Translations under genes and position numbers: made by a program | The notes under the pieces: model-generated | Databases searched by the model: none | Told to the model about the DNA's origin: nothing | The model's input: only the letters and a program-made list of their open reading frames with translations | Source: Alphaproteobacteria bacterium | GTDB taxonomy: Bacteria; Pseudomonadota; Alphaproteobacteria; MPNO01; VGEU01 | DNA: 64,000 nucleotides | Assembly: GCA_016869145.1 (NCBI GenBank) | Contig: VGEU01000002.1 | Span: forward strand, 1-64,000 | Direction: 5' to 3' | Shown: one piece after another, positions 18,279 through 25,931 of the stretch | Position numbering within the stretch: the first letter of the stretch is position 1 | How the letters are laid out: the number at the start of each line of letters is the position of its first letter

Positions 18279-18821
18279 ATGGCTGACATCGCATCGAACA
18301 TCGATCGTCCGGCACCGCCGCTCGGAACCGAGCTCGACGAACGCCCGGGCTATCTGGTCCGCCGGCTGCACCAGATCCACGTGGCGCTGTTCCTCGAGGA
18401 GTGCGGCACCGACGTCACGCCGGTCCAGTACGGTGTTCTGACCGTCCTCTACCGCCACCCGGGAATGGATCAGGCCTCGATCGGCGCCGAAGTCGGGATC
18501 GATCGAACGAACGCCGCCGACGTCTTGGCTCGGCTCGAGGCGCGCGGGCTGGTGCGGCGCGCGGTCGGCGCCACCGACCGACGCGTCAAGCACGCTTTCC
18601 TGACGCCGAAGGGAATCGCGCTCACGCTGGCGATGGAACCCGCGATGCAGCGCGCCCAGGATCGTCTCCTCGCACCGCTGCCGCCGGAGACGCGGGCCGT
18701 CTTCCTCGCGCATCTCGACCGGTTGGTGACCGCCAACAACGCGTTCAGCCGGGCGCCGGCGCGCACCGGCTGGCACGACGACGATCGCTCGCGCGTTGAT
18801 CCCGATCCGGTCGCGCGATAG
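18279..18821 (+). CDS. MarR family transcriptional regulator
   Basis: VTPVQYGVLTVLYRHPGMDQASIGAEVGIDRTNAADVLARLEARGLVRRAVGATDRRVKHAFLTPKG. Confidence 0.92.
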   Translation: MADIASNIDRPAPPLGTELDERPGYLVRRLHQIHVALFLEECGTDVTPVQYGVLTVLYRHPGMDQASIGAEVGIDRTNAADVLARLEARGLVRRAVGATDRRVKHAFLTPKGIALTLAMEPAMQRAQDRLLAPLPPETRAVFLAHLDRLVTANNAFSRAPARTGWHDDDRSRVDPDPVAR

Positions 18822-18854
18822 TGTTTCGCACCTCTCACAGGAAGGAGCACCGCC

Positions 18855-19238
18855 ATGGCCCAGGAGCCGCTCGGGAAGAAGGGCAACTTTTTCCACATCT
18901 ATGATTTCTACGTGAAGGCCGGGACAGGCGATGCGTTCCTTCGCGCCTTCGAGGACTTCGACTATTCGGACGACAACCCGATGCACAAATCGTCGGCCCA
19001 AGTGAAGGACGGCGTGATGCTCCAGGACACCACGAACGCCGACCATTTCTGGCTGATCGCCGAGTGGGCCGACGTCGACGAGCACGCCCGCATCCTCAAG
19101 GTGCTGTCCGGCAAGCTCCGTCCCGAGTTCCTCGACTACATCCTCGATCTCGACAAGGGCGCCTTCGTGCCGAAATACGCGAAGATCGTCTCGAGCACGC
19201 CGCAGGAAATTCTTGATCGCGACGGCAAGGCGGCCTGA
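18855..19238 (+). CDS. hypothetical protein, ABM (antibiotic biosynthesis monooxygenase)-like fold
   Basis: 128 codons: FFHIYDFYVKAGTGDAFLRAFEDFDYSDDNPMHKSSAQVKDGVMLQDTTNADHFWLIAEWADVDEHARIL. Confidence 0.6.
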   Translation: MAQEPLGKKGNFFHIYDFYVKAGTGDAFLRAFEDFDYSDDNPMHKSSAQVKDGVMLQDTTNADHFWLIAEWADVDEHARILKVLSGKLRPEFLDYILDLDKGAFVPKYAKIVSSTPQEILDRDGKAA

Positions 19239-19409
19239 CCGTCGACGCGGCCCGGAACGAGCGCCGCACGGACCGGAACCCGCCGCCCGCATGGGAGGCG
19301 GGTTCGCTCTTTTCGGGGTGCGGCGTGTGCGACGGGGCCTTTGGCCCTTTCGCGGTTCCGTCTATTCTCCGCGGGCGAGCATGATCGCCCCGTAAGCCAA
19401 GGTGCTTCG

Positions 19410-20894
19410 ATGCAGAACAGCAACCTCAAGGCCCACATTCCCTATGACGATCTTCGCGAGTGGATCGCGGAGGCGGAGCGTCTGGGCGAGGTTCGCGTGC
19501 TCAAGGGCCTCAACTGGCAGAACGACATCGCCGACGCCGCCGAGGCGGTGCTGCGGGCCGACCACGGCCCGGCCGTCATTTTCGACGAGGTGCCGGGCTG
19601 TCCCAAGGGTCACCGGCTCATCATCAACGTCTTCGCCGGCAAGCGCCGCAACATGACGCTCGGCTTTCCGGCCGAGCTCGACAAGCAGGAGCTCAGCGAG
19701 GCTTGCTACCAGTCCTATCAGAAGGAGCGGAAGCTCATCCCGCATGAGATCGTCGACGACGGGCCGATCTTCCAGAACGTCATGACCGGCGACGCCGTCG
19801 ATGTGACCGTGTTCCCGACGCCGATCTGGCACGCGGCCGACGGCGGGCGCTATATCGGGACCGGCACCTATACCGTCACGCAGGACCCCGACAGCGGTTG
19901 GATCAATCTCGGCACCTACCGCGCGATGATCCACGACAAGACGTCGGTCGGCTGCCTGATGGTGCCGGGCAAGCACGGCGCCATCCACCGCGACAAGTAT
20001 TTCGCGCGCGGCGAGCCGTGCCCCGTCGTGATGATCATCGGCGGCGATCCGATCACGTTCTTCTCCGGCTGCACCGAGATCCCCTACGGTGTCTGCGAGT
20101 TCGACATCGTCGGCGGGATGCGCGGCAAGCCGGTCGAGGTTGTCCGCGGCAAGATCACCGGCCTCCCCTTCCCGGCCAATGCCGAGATCGTGCTCGAAGG
20201 CTATATCGATCCCAAGACCCGCGTCGTCGAGGGCCCGTTCGGCGAATGGACCGGCTACTATGCCGGCGGCGCACGGCCGGCGCCGGTCATCGACATCAAG
20301 GCGATCTATCACCGCAACGAGCCGATCATCCTCGGCTTCCCGCCGATGGGCGCGGGCGCGGACGAGCTGTCGCGCTACCGCGCGATCATGCGCTCGGCGA
20401 TGCTGAAACAGGACATCAACAACGCCGGCGTCCCCGACGTCACCGGAGTCTGGTGCCACGAGATCGGCTCCTCGCGCCTCCTTCACGGCATCGCCATCCG
20501 CCAGCGCTATCCCGGCCACGCCAAGCAGGCGGGCGTCATCGCGAGCCAGGTCGGCGCCAGCGTCTATGCGAACAAGTACGTCGTCGTGGTCGACGACGAT
20601 GTCGACGTGAGCAACCTCGAGGAGCTGATGTGGGCGATGATCACCCGCTCCGATCCGGCGACCTCGATCGACATCATCCGCAACGCGCGCAACTCGCCCG
20701 CCGATGCGCGCCTCACGCCCGAGCAGCGTTCGATCGGCGATCTGACGACCGCGCGCTGCATCATCGACGCGTGCCGGCCGTTCCACTGGCGTGACCAGTT
20801 CCCGAAGGTCAACGCGCCGACCATCGAGGAAGCCCGCCGTGCGCGCGAACGCTTCGGCTGGATGCTCGATCCGACGGCACGCGAGAAGGCGTAG
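19410..20894 (+). CDS. UbiD family decarboxylase
   Basis: DLREWIAEAERLGEVRVLKGLNWQNDIADAAEAVLRADHGPAVIFDEVPGCPKGHR...VEGPFGEWTGYYAGG...AGVPDVTGVWCHEIG. Confidence 0.93.
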   Translation: MQNSNLKAHIPYDDLREWIAEAERLGEVRVLKGLNWQNDIADAAEAVLRADHGPAVIFDEVPGCPKGHRLIINVFAGKRRNMTLGFPAELDKQELSEACYQSYQKERKLIPHEIVDDGPIFQNVMTGDAVDVTVFPTPIWHAADGGRYIGTGTYTVTQDPDSGWINLGTYRAMIHDKTSVGCLMVPGKHGAIHRDKYFARGEPCPVVMIIGGDPITFFSGCTEIPYGVCEFDIVGGMRGKPVEVVRGKITGLPFPANAEIVLEGYIDPKTRVVEGPFGEWTGYYAGGARPAPVIDIKAIYHRNEPIILGFPPMGAGADELSRYRAIMRSAMLKQDINNAGVPDVTGVWCHEIGSSRLLHGIAIRQRYPGHAKQAGVIASQVGASVYANKYVVVVDDDVDVSNLEELMWAMITRSDPATSIDIIRNARNSPADARLTPEQRSIGDLTTARCIIDACRPFHWRDQFPKVNAPTIEEARRARERFGWMLDPTAREKA

Positions 20895-20921
20895 CGAGCC
20901 CGCCCGCCGATGCAGTGTCGT

Positions 20922-21185
20922 CTACGCGGAGTAGGCGGCCGGGTCGATCCCGCACATCGTCAGGAAGTGGCGGAGCCGCACGACCTCGTCCTTGGAGATC
21001 GAATGGCGGGTGCGCGGGAACGCTGCGGTATGCCCGTTAAGAGACACCGCGATCCTGTCGCCGCCCCGAACCGCGACCTCGGCGCCGAACTCGCGCAGCA
21101 TCGTTTCAACGTCCTTGATGTCGATGTTGGCGCTGACCGGATGATCGAACAGCGCATGCAATATCTTGCGATGGCGATGGTTCAC
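20922..21185 (-). CDS. HicA-like putative toxin (no HicB partner visible)
   Basis: 87 aa: HRKILHALFDHPVSANIDIKDVETMLREFGAEVAVRGGDRIAVSLNGHTAAFPRTRHSISKDEVVRLRHFLTMCGI. Confidence 0.65.
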   Translation of the reverse strand: MNHRHRKILHALFDHPVSANIDIKDVETMLREFGAEVAVRGGDRIAVSLNGHTAAFPRTRHSISKDEVVRLRHFLTMCGIDPAAYSA

Positions 21186-21251
21186 GTCCCTGCTCCCAGC
21201 TGTCCCGACCGTCGGTGACGGCGGGGTCCTCGCCGCTCAAGATGGGGCGCG

Positions 21252-22169
21252 TCAACGCGCGGCGGGAGACGACGCAGCGCCGCTGCGGCGAAACGCCTCC
21301 GCGAACACGCGATCGGGCGACCAGCCGGCCTCGCGCAGGATCCGGATCGTGAACTGCGGTGCGCGCTTGGCGAGACGTCGGCCGGCGTCGTCGACCACCA
21401 GCGGGTGATGGTGCCAGCGCGGCACCGGGAGACCGAGGAGCGCCTGGAGAAGACGATGGACGTGCGTCGCCGCAAAGAGATCGGCCCCGCGCGTCACGAG
21501 ATCGATGCCCTGCGCGGCGTCGTCGACGGTGACCGCGAGGTGATAGCTCGCCTGTGCGTCCTTCCGCGCCAGCACGACGTCGCCGAACATCTCGGGGCGC
21601 GTCGTCTGCGTGCCGGCGGCCTCGTCGATCCAGACGAGGGGACCCGCGAGGCGGCTCGCCGCGGCGACATCGAGGCGAAGCGCATGCGCCTCGCCGCTCG
21701 CTTTCCGCCGTTCCCGCTCTCCGGGCGAGAGCCGGCGACAGGTGCCGGGATAGATCGGGCCATCCGGACTGGTCGAGACGAGATGGGGCGCCGACACGGC
21801 GGTGACGATTTCGGCCTCGATCTCGCGCCGGGTGCAGAAGCACGGGTATAAGATCTCGAGCGCTTCGAGCCGCGCCAGGGCGTCGCGATAGGCATCGAAG
21901 CGGCTCGACTGGCGGATCACCGGCGTCGCCCAGGACAAGCCGAGCCAGGCGAGGTCATCGAGGAGCGCCACCTCTAACTCGGGCCGGCAGCGTGTCGTGT
22001 CGAGATCCTCGATCCGGACAAGGAACCGGCCACCGGTCCGTGTCGCCGCGTCGCGTGCGAACCGGGCCGCGAGCGCGTGGCCGAAGTGCAGCGGCCCGGT
22101 CGGGCTCGGCGCGAAACGCGTCGTCGCGCCGCGTCCGCCGCCCGGAATGACCTCAGAGGAAGTGGCCAC
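21252..22169 (-). CDS. gluQ: glutamyl-Q tRNA(Asp) synthetase
   Basis: RFAPSPTGPLHFGHALAA...RIEDLDTTRCRPE; truncated GluRS-type protein; GTG start 22169 overlaps the ribA stop. Confidence 0.9.
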   Translation of the reverse strand: MATSSEVIPGGGRGATTRFAPSPTGPLHFGHALAARFARDAATRTGGRFLVRIEDLDTTRCRPELEVALLDDLAWLGLSWATPVIRQSSRFDAYRDALARLEALEILYPCFCTRREIEAEIVTAVSAPHLVSTSPDGPIYPGTCRRLSPGERERRKASGEAHALRLDVAAASRLAGPLVWIDEAAGTQTTRPEMFGDVVLARKDAQASYHLAVTVDDAAQGIDLVTRGADLFAATHVHRLLQALLGLPVPRWHHHPLVVDDAGRRLAKRAPQFTIRILREAGWSPDRVFAEAFRRSGAASSPAAR

Positions 22170-23256
22170 CCTTCGACGCCTTGACCGAGAGGTAGAACGC
22201 GTTGTGATCGTTCGCCTCGAAGGCATGGGGAACGCGCTCGACGACCGTGATCCCGTGCTGGGCGAGCCCGTCGACCTTCTCGGGGTTGTTAGTCATGAGC
22301 CGGACGCTGCGATAGCCCATCAGGCGAAGCATTTCCGCCGCCGGCAGGAACAGCCGCTCGTCGAAGCGGAAACCGAGCCGCTGGTTCGCCTCGAACGTGT
22401 CGAAGCCCTGGCCCTGGAGCTGATAGGCGCGGAGCTTGTTGATGAGGCCGATGCCGCGGCCTTCCTGGCGGAGGTACAAGAGGATGCCGGCACCCGTCGC
22501 CGCGATCTGCGCGATAGCGCCACGAAGCTGGTCGCCGCAATCGCACTTGAGCGAGCCCAGGAGATCGCCGGTGAAGCACTCCGAATGGATCCGGATGAGA
22601 ACCGGGCCGGGCCGCGGCGGATCGCCGATCACGATCGCGAGATGCTCGGTGCCGCCGTCGCGCGGCCGGAAGGCGACGATGTTGGTGTTCTCGGCGTCGG
22701 CAAGCGGCACCTTCGCGCTGGTCACGAGCCGGAGCGCGGTCGCGTCCGCGATGTCGTAGCCGAGGATCGGATCGATCGGGCAGCGGACCGCCGTGGCCGG
22801 CGCCGTCGCGGCCGGCACCAGCATGGCGACCACCGCCGGAAGCAGGCGGGCGATCTTGGCCAGTTGCACCGCGGCCTCGTGGGCGCGGAGCGCGCCGCTC
22901 CGCCGCGGCGAGAACGGCCCCCGCAGCGGGTCAGCGAGGTCGCGCGCCGGATCGGCGAGGCTCTGGATCACGCCGGCATCGACATGGCCCTTGACCGGAA
23001 TGAGGATGACGGCCGGGGTATAGAGACCGAGCTTCAGCGTCGCCGCCCGGTCATGGGTCAGGACCAGGTCCGGTGGCTTCGGCGACAAGGACGCCAGGGC
23101 CGCGAGCCGATCCGCGGTGGCGAACTCGGCCGCCAGGACGCAGAGCGCATTGCCTTCGGGGTCTTCGAGGACGACCGGCAGGCCGCGGCGAAGCTCGTCC
23201 GCCGCGCGTTCGACGATCACGAGATCGGAGGGAACGAGGGGGCCGAGGTCGCTCAA
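22153..23256 (-). CDS. ribA: GTP cyclohydrolase II with degenerate N-terminal RibB-like region
   Basis: RIHSECFTGDLLGSLKCDCGDQL...YLRQEGRGIGLINKLRAYQLQ...RLMTNNPEKVDGL. Confidence 0.93.
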   Translation of the reverse strand: MSDLGPLVPSDLVIVERAADELRRGLPVVLEDPEGNALCVLAAEFATADRLAALASLSPKPPDLVLTHDRAATLKLGLYTPAVILIPVKGHVDAGVIQSLADPARDLADPLRGPFSPRRSGALRAHEAAVQLAKIARLLPAVVAMLVPAATAPATAVRCPIDPILGYDIADATALRLVTSAKVPLADAENTNIVAFRPRDGGTEHLAIVIGDPPRPGPVLIRIHSECFTGDLLGSLKCDCGDQLRGAIAQIAATGAGILLYLRQEGRGIGLINKLRAYQLQGQGFDTFEANQRLGFRFDERLFLPAAEMLRLMGYRSVRLMTNNPEKVDGLAQHGITVVERVPHAFEANDHNAFYLSVKASKGGHFL

Positions 23257-23360
23257 CGCGCAATCCTATCCATCGGGCCCGATCCGCTACCCGGCCGGGC
23301 TTGCGGCACTAATACGCGCCGCGCCGACCGGCGGCAACCTGGGACCGCCCGGTCATGCCG

Positions 23361-24083
23361 CTAGCCAGCACCGCCGACGTCGCGAGGGACTGAAGCCGGC
23401 TCGGTTCCGGGCAGCATCGGCACGAACGCGACCGCGAGAACCTCGCGGTCATGCACTACGCCTGACTTGTCCCGGCGGATCAGGCGGAGCGACTGGTGAT
23501 GCGGGCCCGATCCGATCGGGATGACCATCCGTCCGCCGGGGCGGAGCTGCGCGACCAGAGCGGGCGGAAGGTGGTCCGATGCGGCGGTGACGACGATGGC
23601 ATCGAACGGCGCCTCCTCGGGCCAGCCGGCGAAACCGTCGCCGGGGCGGATCGTGACCGTCGCAAAGCCGAGATCGGCGAGCCGGCGTGAAGCGGTCTCG
23701 GCCAATGCGCCGACGCGCTCGATCGAGAACACCGCCGCCGCGAGCCGAGCGAGGACGGCCGCCTGATAGCCCGACCCCGTGCCGATCTCGAGCACCCGGT
23801 CGCACGGCCCCATGTCGACGAGATCCGTCATCAACGCCACCATGAACGGTTGCGAGATGGTCTGTCGATGGCCGATCGGAAGCGGCCGGTCTGCATAGGC
23901 GAGGGAGCGCTCCACACACGGCACAAAGAGGTGACGGGGCACTGACCGGATCGCGGCAATGACGCGGACGGCGAGCCTCGATCGCCCCGTCCACACCGCG
24001 GTCGCCGCCGCCTCATCCTCGATGGTCGCGATCATCGCATCGATCGCGCGATCGCCGCCGTCGCCATCGATTTCGGCCATCAT
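23361..24083 (-). CDS. pcm: protein-L-isoaspartate O-methyltransferase
   Basis: VPRHLFVPCVERSLAYADRPLPIGHRQTISQPFMVALMTDLVDMGPCDRVLEIGTGSGYQAAVLARL. Confidence 0.93.
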   Translation of the reverse strand: MMAEIDGDGGDRAIDAMIATIEDEAAATAVWTGRSRLAVRVIAAIRSVPRHLFVPCVERSLAYADRPLPIGHRQTISQPFMVALMTDLVDMGPCDRVLEIGTGSGYQAAVLARLAAAVFSIERVGALAETASRRLADLGFATVTIRPGDGFAGWPEEAPFDAIVVTAASDHLPPALVAQLRPGGRMVIPIGSGPHHQSLRLIRRDKSGVVHDREVLAVAFVPMLPGTEPASVPRDVGGAG

Positions 24084-24149
24084 CGCGCTCGGTTCACGTC
24101 CGGGTCTCGATCCTTCCAATCGCCCGAGCGCCGTCGCGACGGGCGGTCA

Positions 24150-24177
24150 TTGCGTACCACACTGTGCCTCATATAAT
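24150..24177 (+). promoter_or_regulatory. sigma70-like promoter TTGCGT-N16-TATAAT upstream of the metalloprotease gene
   Basis: Read directly; consensus -10 in an otherwise GC-rich region, about 80 bp upstream of the 24258 ATG. Confidence 0.4.
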
Positions 24178-24257
24178 GGCGCGCGCCCGGGCTGCCCACC
24201 CCGGCCGGCGCGAAACGCGTCGACGGCTTCGCCACGCCTTCGGTAGGGAACGACCCC

Positions 24258-25310
24258 GTGGGTCAGATCACCCATACATTGCAGAGCGGCGTATCGCGCG
24301 ATCTCGCCTCGGTCGCGCCCGACCTCATGCCCGCCGCCGCGGCGAGCCCGGCCCCCGACCCGGTCACGGGTATCCGGACTAAGACTTCCGACTTCATCCT
24401 CGAGGGATTCAAGTTTGGGTCGGTCATTTTCGGCACGCCGAGCGGCACGATCACGTGGTCGATTGCGGTGACCAATTTCGTCGCGCGCGAGCAGTACGAT
24501 TTCACCCTGTCGCGGCTCGGCTTCGAGGCGGCGCCGATCCTCGGCAAGGCATTCGCGACCTGGGCGTCCTACGCCAACTTGACCTTCCTGCAGGTGACAG
24601 ACGGCCCGGCTGTCGATATCCGCTTCGGCATGGGCAATTTCGACGGCCGGTCCGGTGTTCTGGCACGGACCTCGACGACCTTCTCGGGCGCCGAGACCCT
24701 CTATGCCGACATCGAGTTCGACGCCGCCGAGGTGTATTCACCGACCGGTGGCGGGAACTCGGTGAATTTCCGTCAGGTCGCGCTGCACGAGATCGGCCAC
24801 GCGCTCGGTCTCGACCACGAGGACCGCGTGCCGGCCCTGATGAACTCGATCCTGAGCCCGACCATCACAGGCCCGATCGACGACGACATCGCCGGCATCC
24901 GGGCCATCTATGGCGCCGCACCGCCGCCCCCATCGAGCGTTTCCCCCAGCTTCGCGGCCCTCTTCAATGATCAATTCTATCTGGCACAGAATCCGGACGT
25001 CGCGGCGGCCGGCGTCAATCCCAAGGCACACTATCTCGCGTTCGGGTCGAAGGAAGGGCGCGATCCGAACAGGCTCTTCGACACCGACTACTACCTCGCG
25101 CGCAATCCCGACGTGCGAAACGCCGGCGTCAATCCGCTGGAGCACTACGCGAGCTTCGGATTTCGAGAATCCCGCGATCCCGGCCCATCTTTCGACGTCG
25201 ATCTCTACCTGCAGGCCAACCAGGACGTGCGGCTGGTCGGGATCGATCCGCTGACGCACTACCTCAATTTCGGCGAGGCCGAAGGACGGGCGATCTTCCC
25301 GGCGGTTTGA
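24258..25310 (+). CDS. matrixin-type (M10) zinc metalloprotease with three C-terminal 38-aa repeats
   Basis: HEIGHALGLDHE metzincin motif plus LMNSIL Met-turn; C-terminus carries three YL..N.DV...G.(N/D)P..HY..FG..E.R repeats. Confidence 0.85.
   Translation: MGQITHTLQSGVSRDLASVAPDLMPAAAASPAPDPVTGIRTKTSDFILEGFKFGSVIFGTPSGTITWSIAVTNFVAREQYDFTLSRLGFEAAPILGKAFATWASYANLTFLQVTDGPAVDIRFGMGNFDGRSGVLARTSTTFSGAETLYADIEFDAAEVYSPTGGGNSVNFRQVALHEIGHALGLDHEDRVPALMNSILSPTITGPIDDDIAGIRAIYGAAPPPPSSVSPSFAALFNDQFYLAQNPDVAAAGVNPKAHYLAFGSKEGRDPNRLFDTDYYLARNPDVRNAGVNPLEHYASFGFRESRDPGPSFDVDLYLQANQDVRLVGIDPLTHYLNFGEAEGRAIFPAV
24963..25307 (+). repeat. protein-level tandem repeat, 3 x 38 codons
   Basis: FNDQFYLAQNPDVAAAGVNPKAHYLAFGSKEGRDPNRL / FDTDYYLARNPDVRNAGVNPLEHYASFGFRESRDPGPS / FDVDLYLQANQDVRLVGIDPLTHYLNFGEAEGRAIFPA. 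Confidence 0.9.
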
Positions 25311-25460
25311 CGCACCGCCAATGCCGCCTCGCACACTCGGATGATATCGAACGATCCACCACAACGCGCTGGTTGACGACCAGGGTCCGCGCGCCAAGAA
25401 TGGCGCGCCGCGAACGGCAACGAGCGCGATCAAGGATACCAAGAAGCGGAGGCAGTCCCG

Positions 25461-25931
25461 ATGCGGGTTCGCATCACCGAATATCTCGACATCGAACTCG
25501 AGTCCGAACGCTGGTGTTGCAACCGCTGCGGACACGACCTCGGCGACGCGCGCGAATCCTACAAGAAAGGCTGTCTCGTCCGCGATCGCGACCCACGCGA
25601 GATCCATTTTCCGATCGGACCGAGCAAGGAGTTCAACTTCTCCTTCGATCCCAATTGGATGCGGATCGTCGAGTTCTATTGTCCGGGTTGCGGCGTGATG
25701 GTCGAGAACGAGTATCTCCCGCCCGGCCATCCGCTGACCTGGGACATCCAGCTCGACATCGACAAGCTGCGGCAGAGACACGGCGTGACCGGGCCGAAGG
25801 TTGCGTCACGCGCGGCCCCGGCCACCAAACGCAAGAAAGTCGCGCGCGGCGGCGCGACCAAGGCGCCACGCAAGAAGGCAAGGCCGGCCGCAAAGGCCAC
25901 GAAGCGCGCGACTGCGGGACGCCGCAAATGA
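25461..25931 (+). CDS. acetone/acetophenone carboxylase gamma-type subunit with Lys/Ala-rich C-terminal tail
   Basis: CCNRCGHDLGDARESYKKGCLVRDRDPREIHFPIGPSKEFNFSFDPNWMRIVEFYCPGCGVMVENEYLPPGHPLTWDIQLDI; tail KRKKVARGGATKAPRKKARPAAKATKRATAGRRK. Confidence 0.82.
   Translation: MRVRITEYLDIELESERWCCNRCGHDLGDARESYKKGCLVRDRDPREIHFPIGPSKEFNFSFDPNWMRIVEFYCPGCGVMVENEYLPPGHPLTWDIQLDIDKLRQRHGVTGPKVASRAAPATKRKKVARGGATKAPRKKARPAAKATKRATAGRRK

Noticed and set aside
16761-18821. Long plus-strand 686-aa ORF antisense to the amidase
   Set aside because: Arg/Asp/Ala-rich shadow translation of a well-supported minus-strand amidase; only its end (18279-18821), the MarR gene, is real.
20922-21185. Complete HicAB toxin-antitoxin system
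   Set aside because: No HicB-like ORF on either side; reported only as an orphan HicA-like gene.
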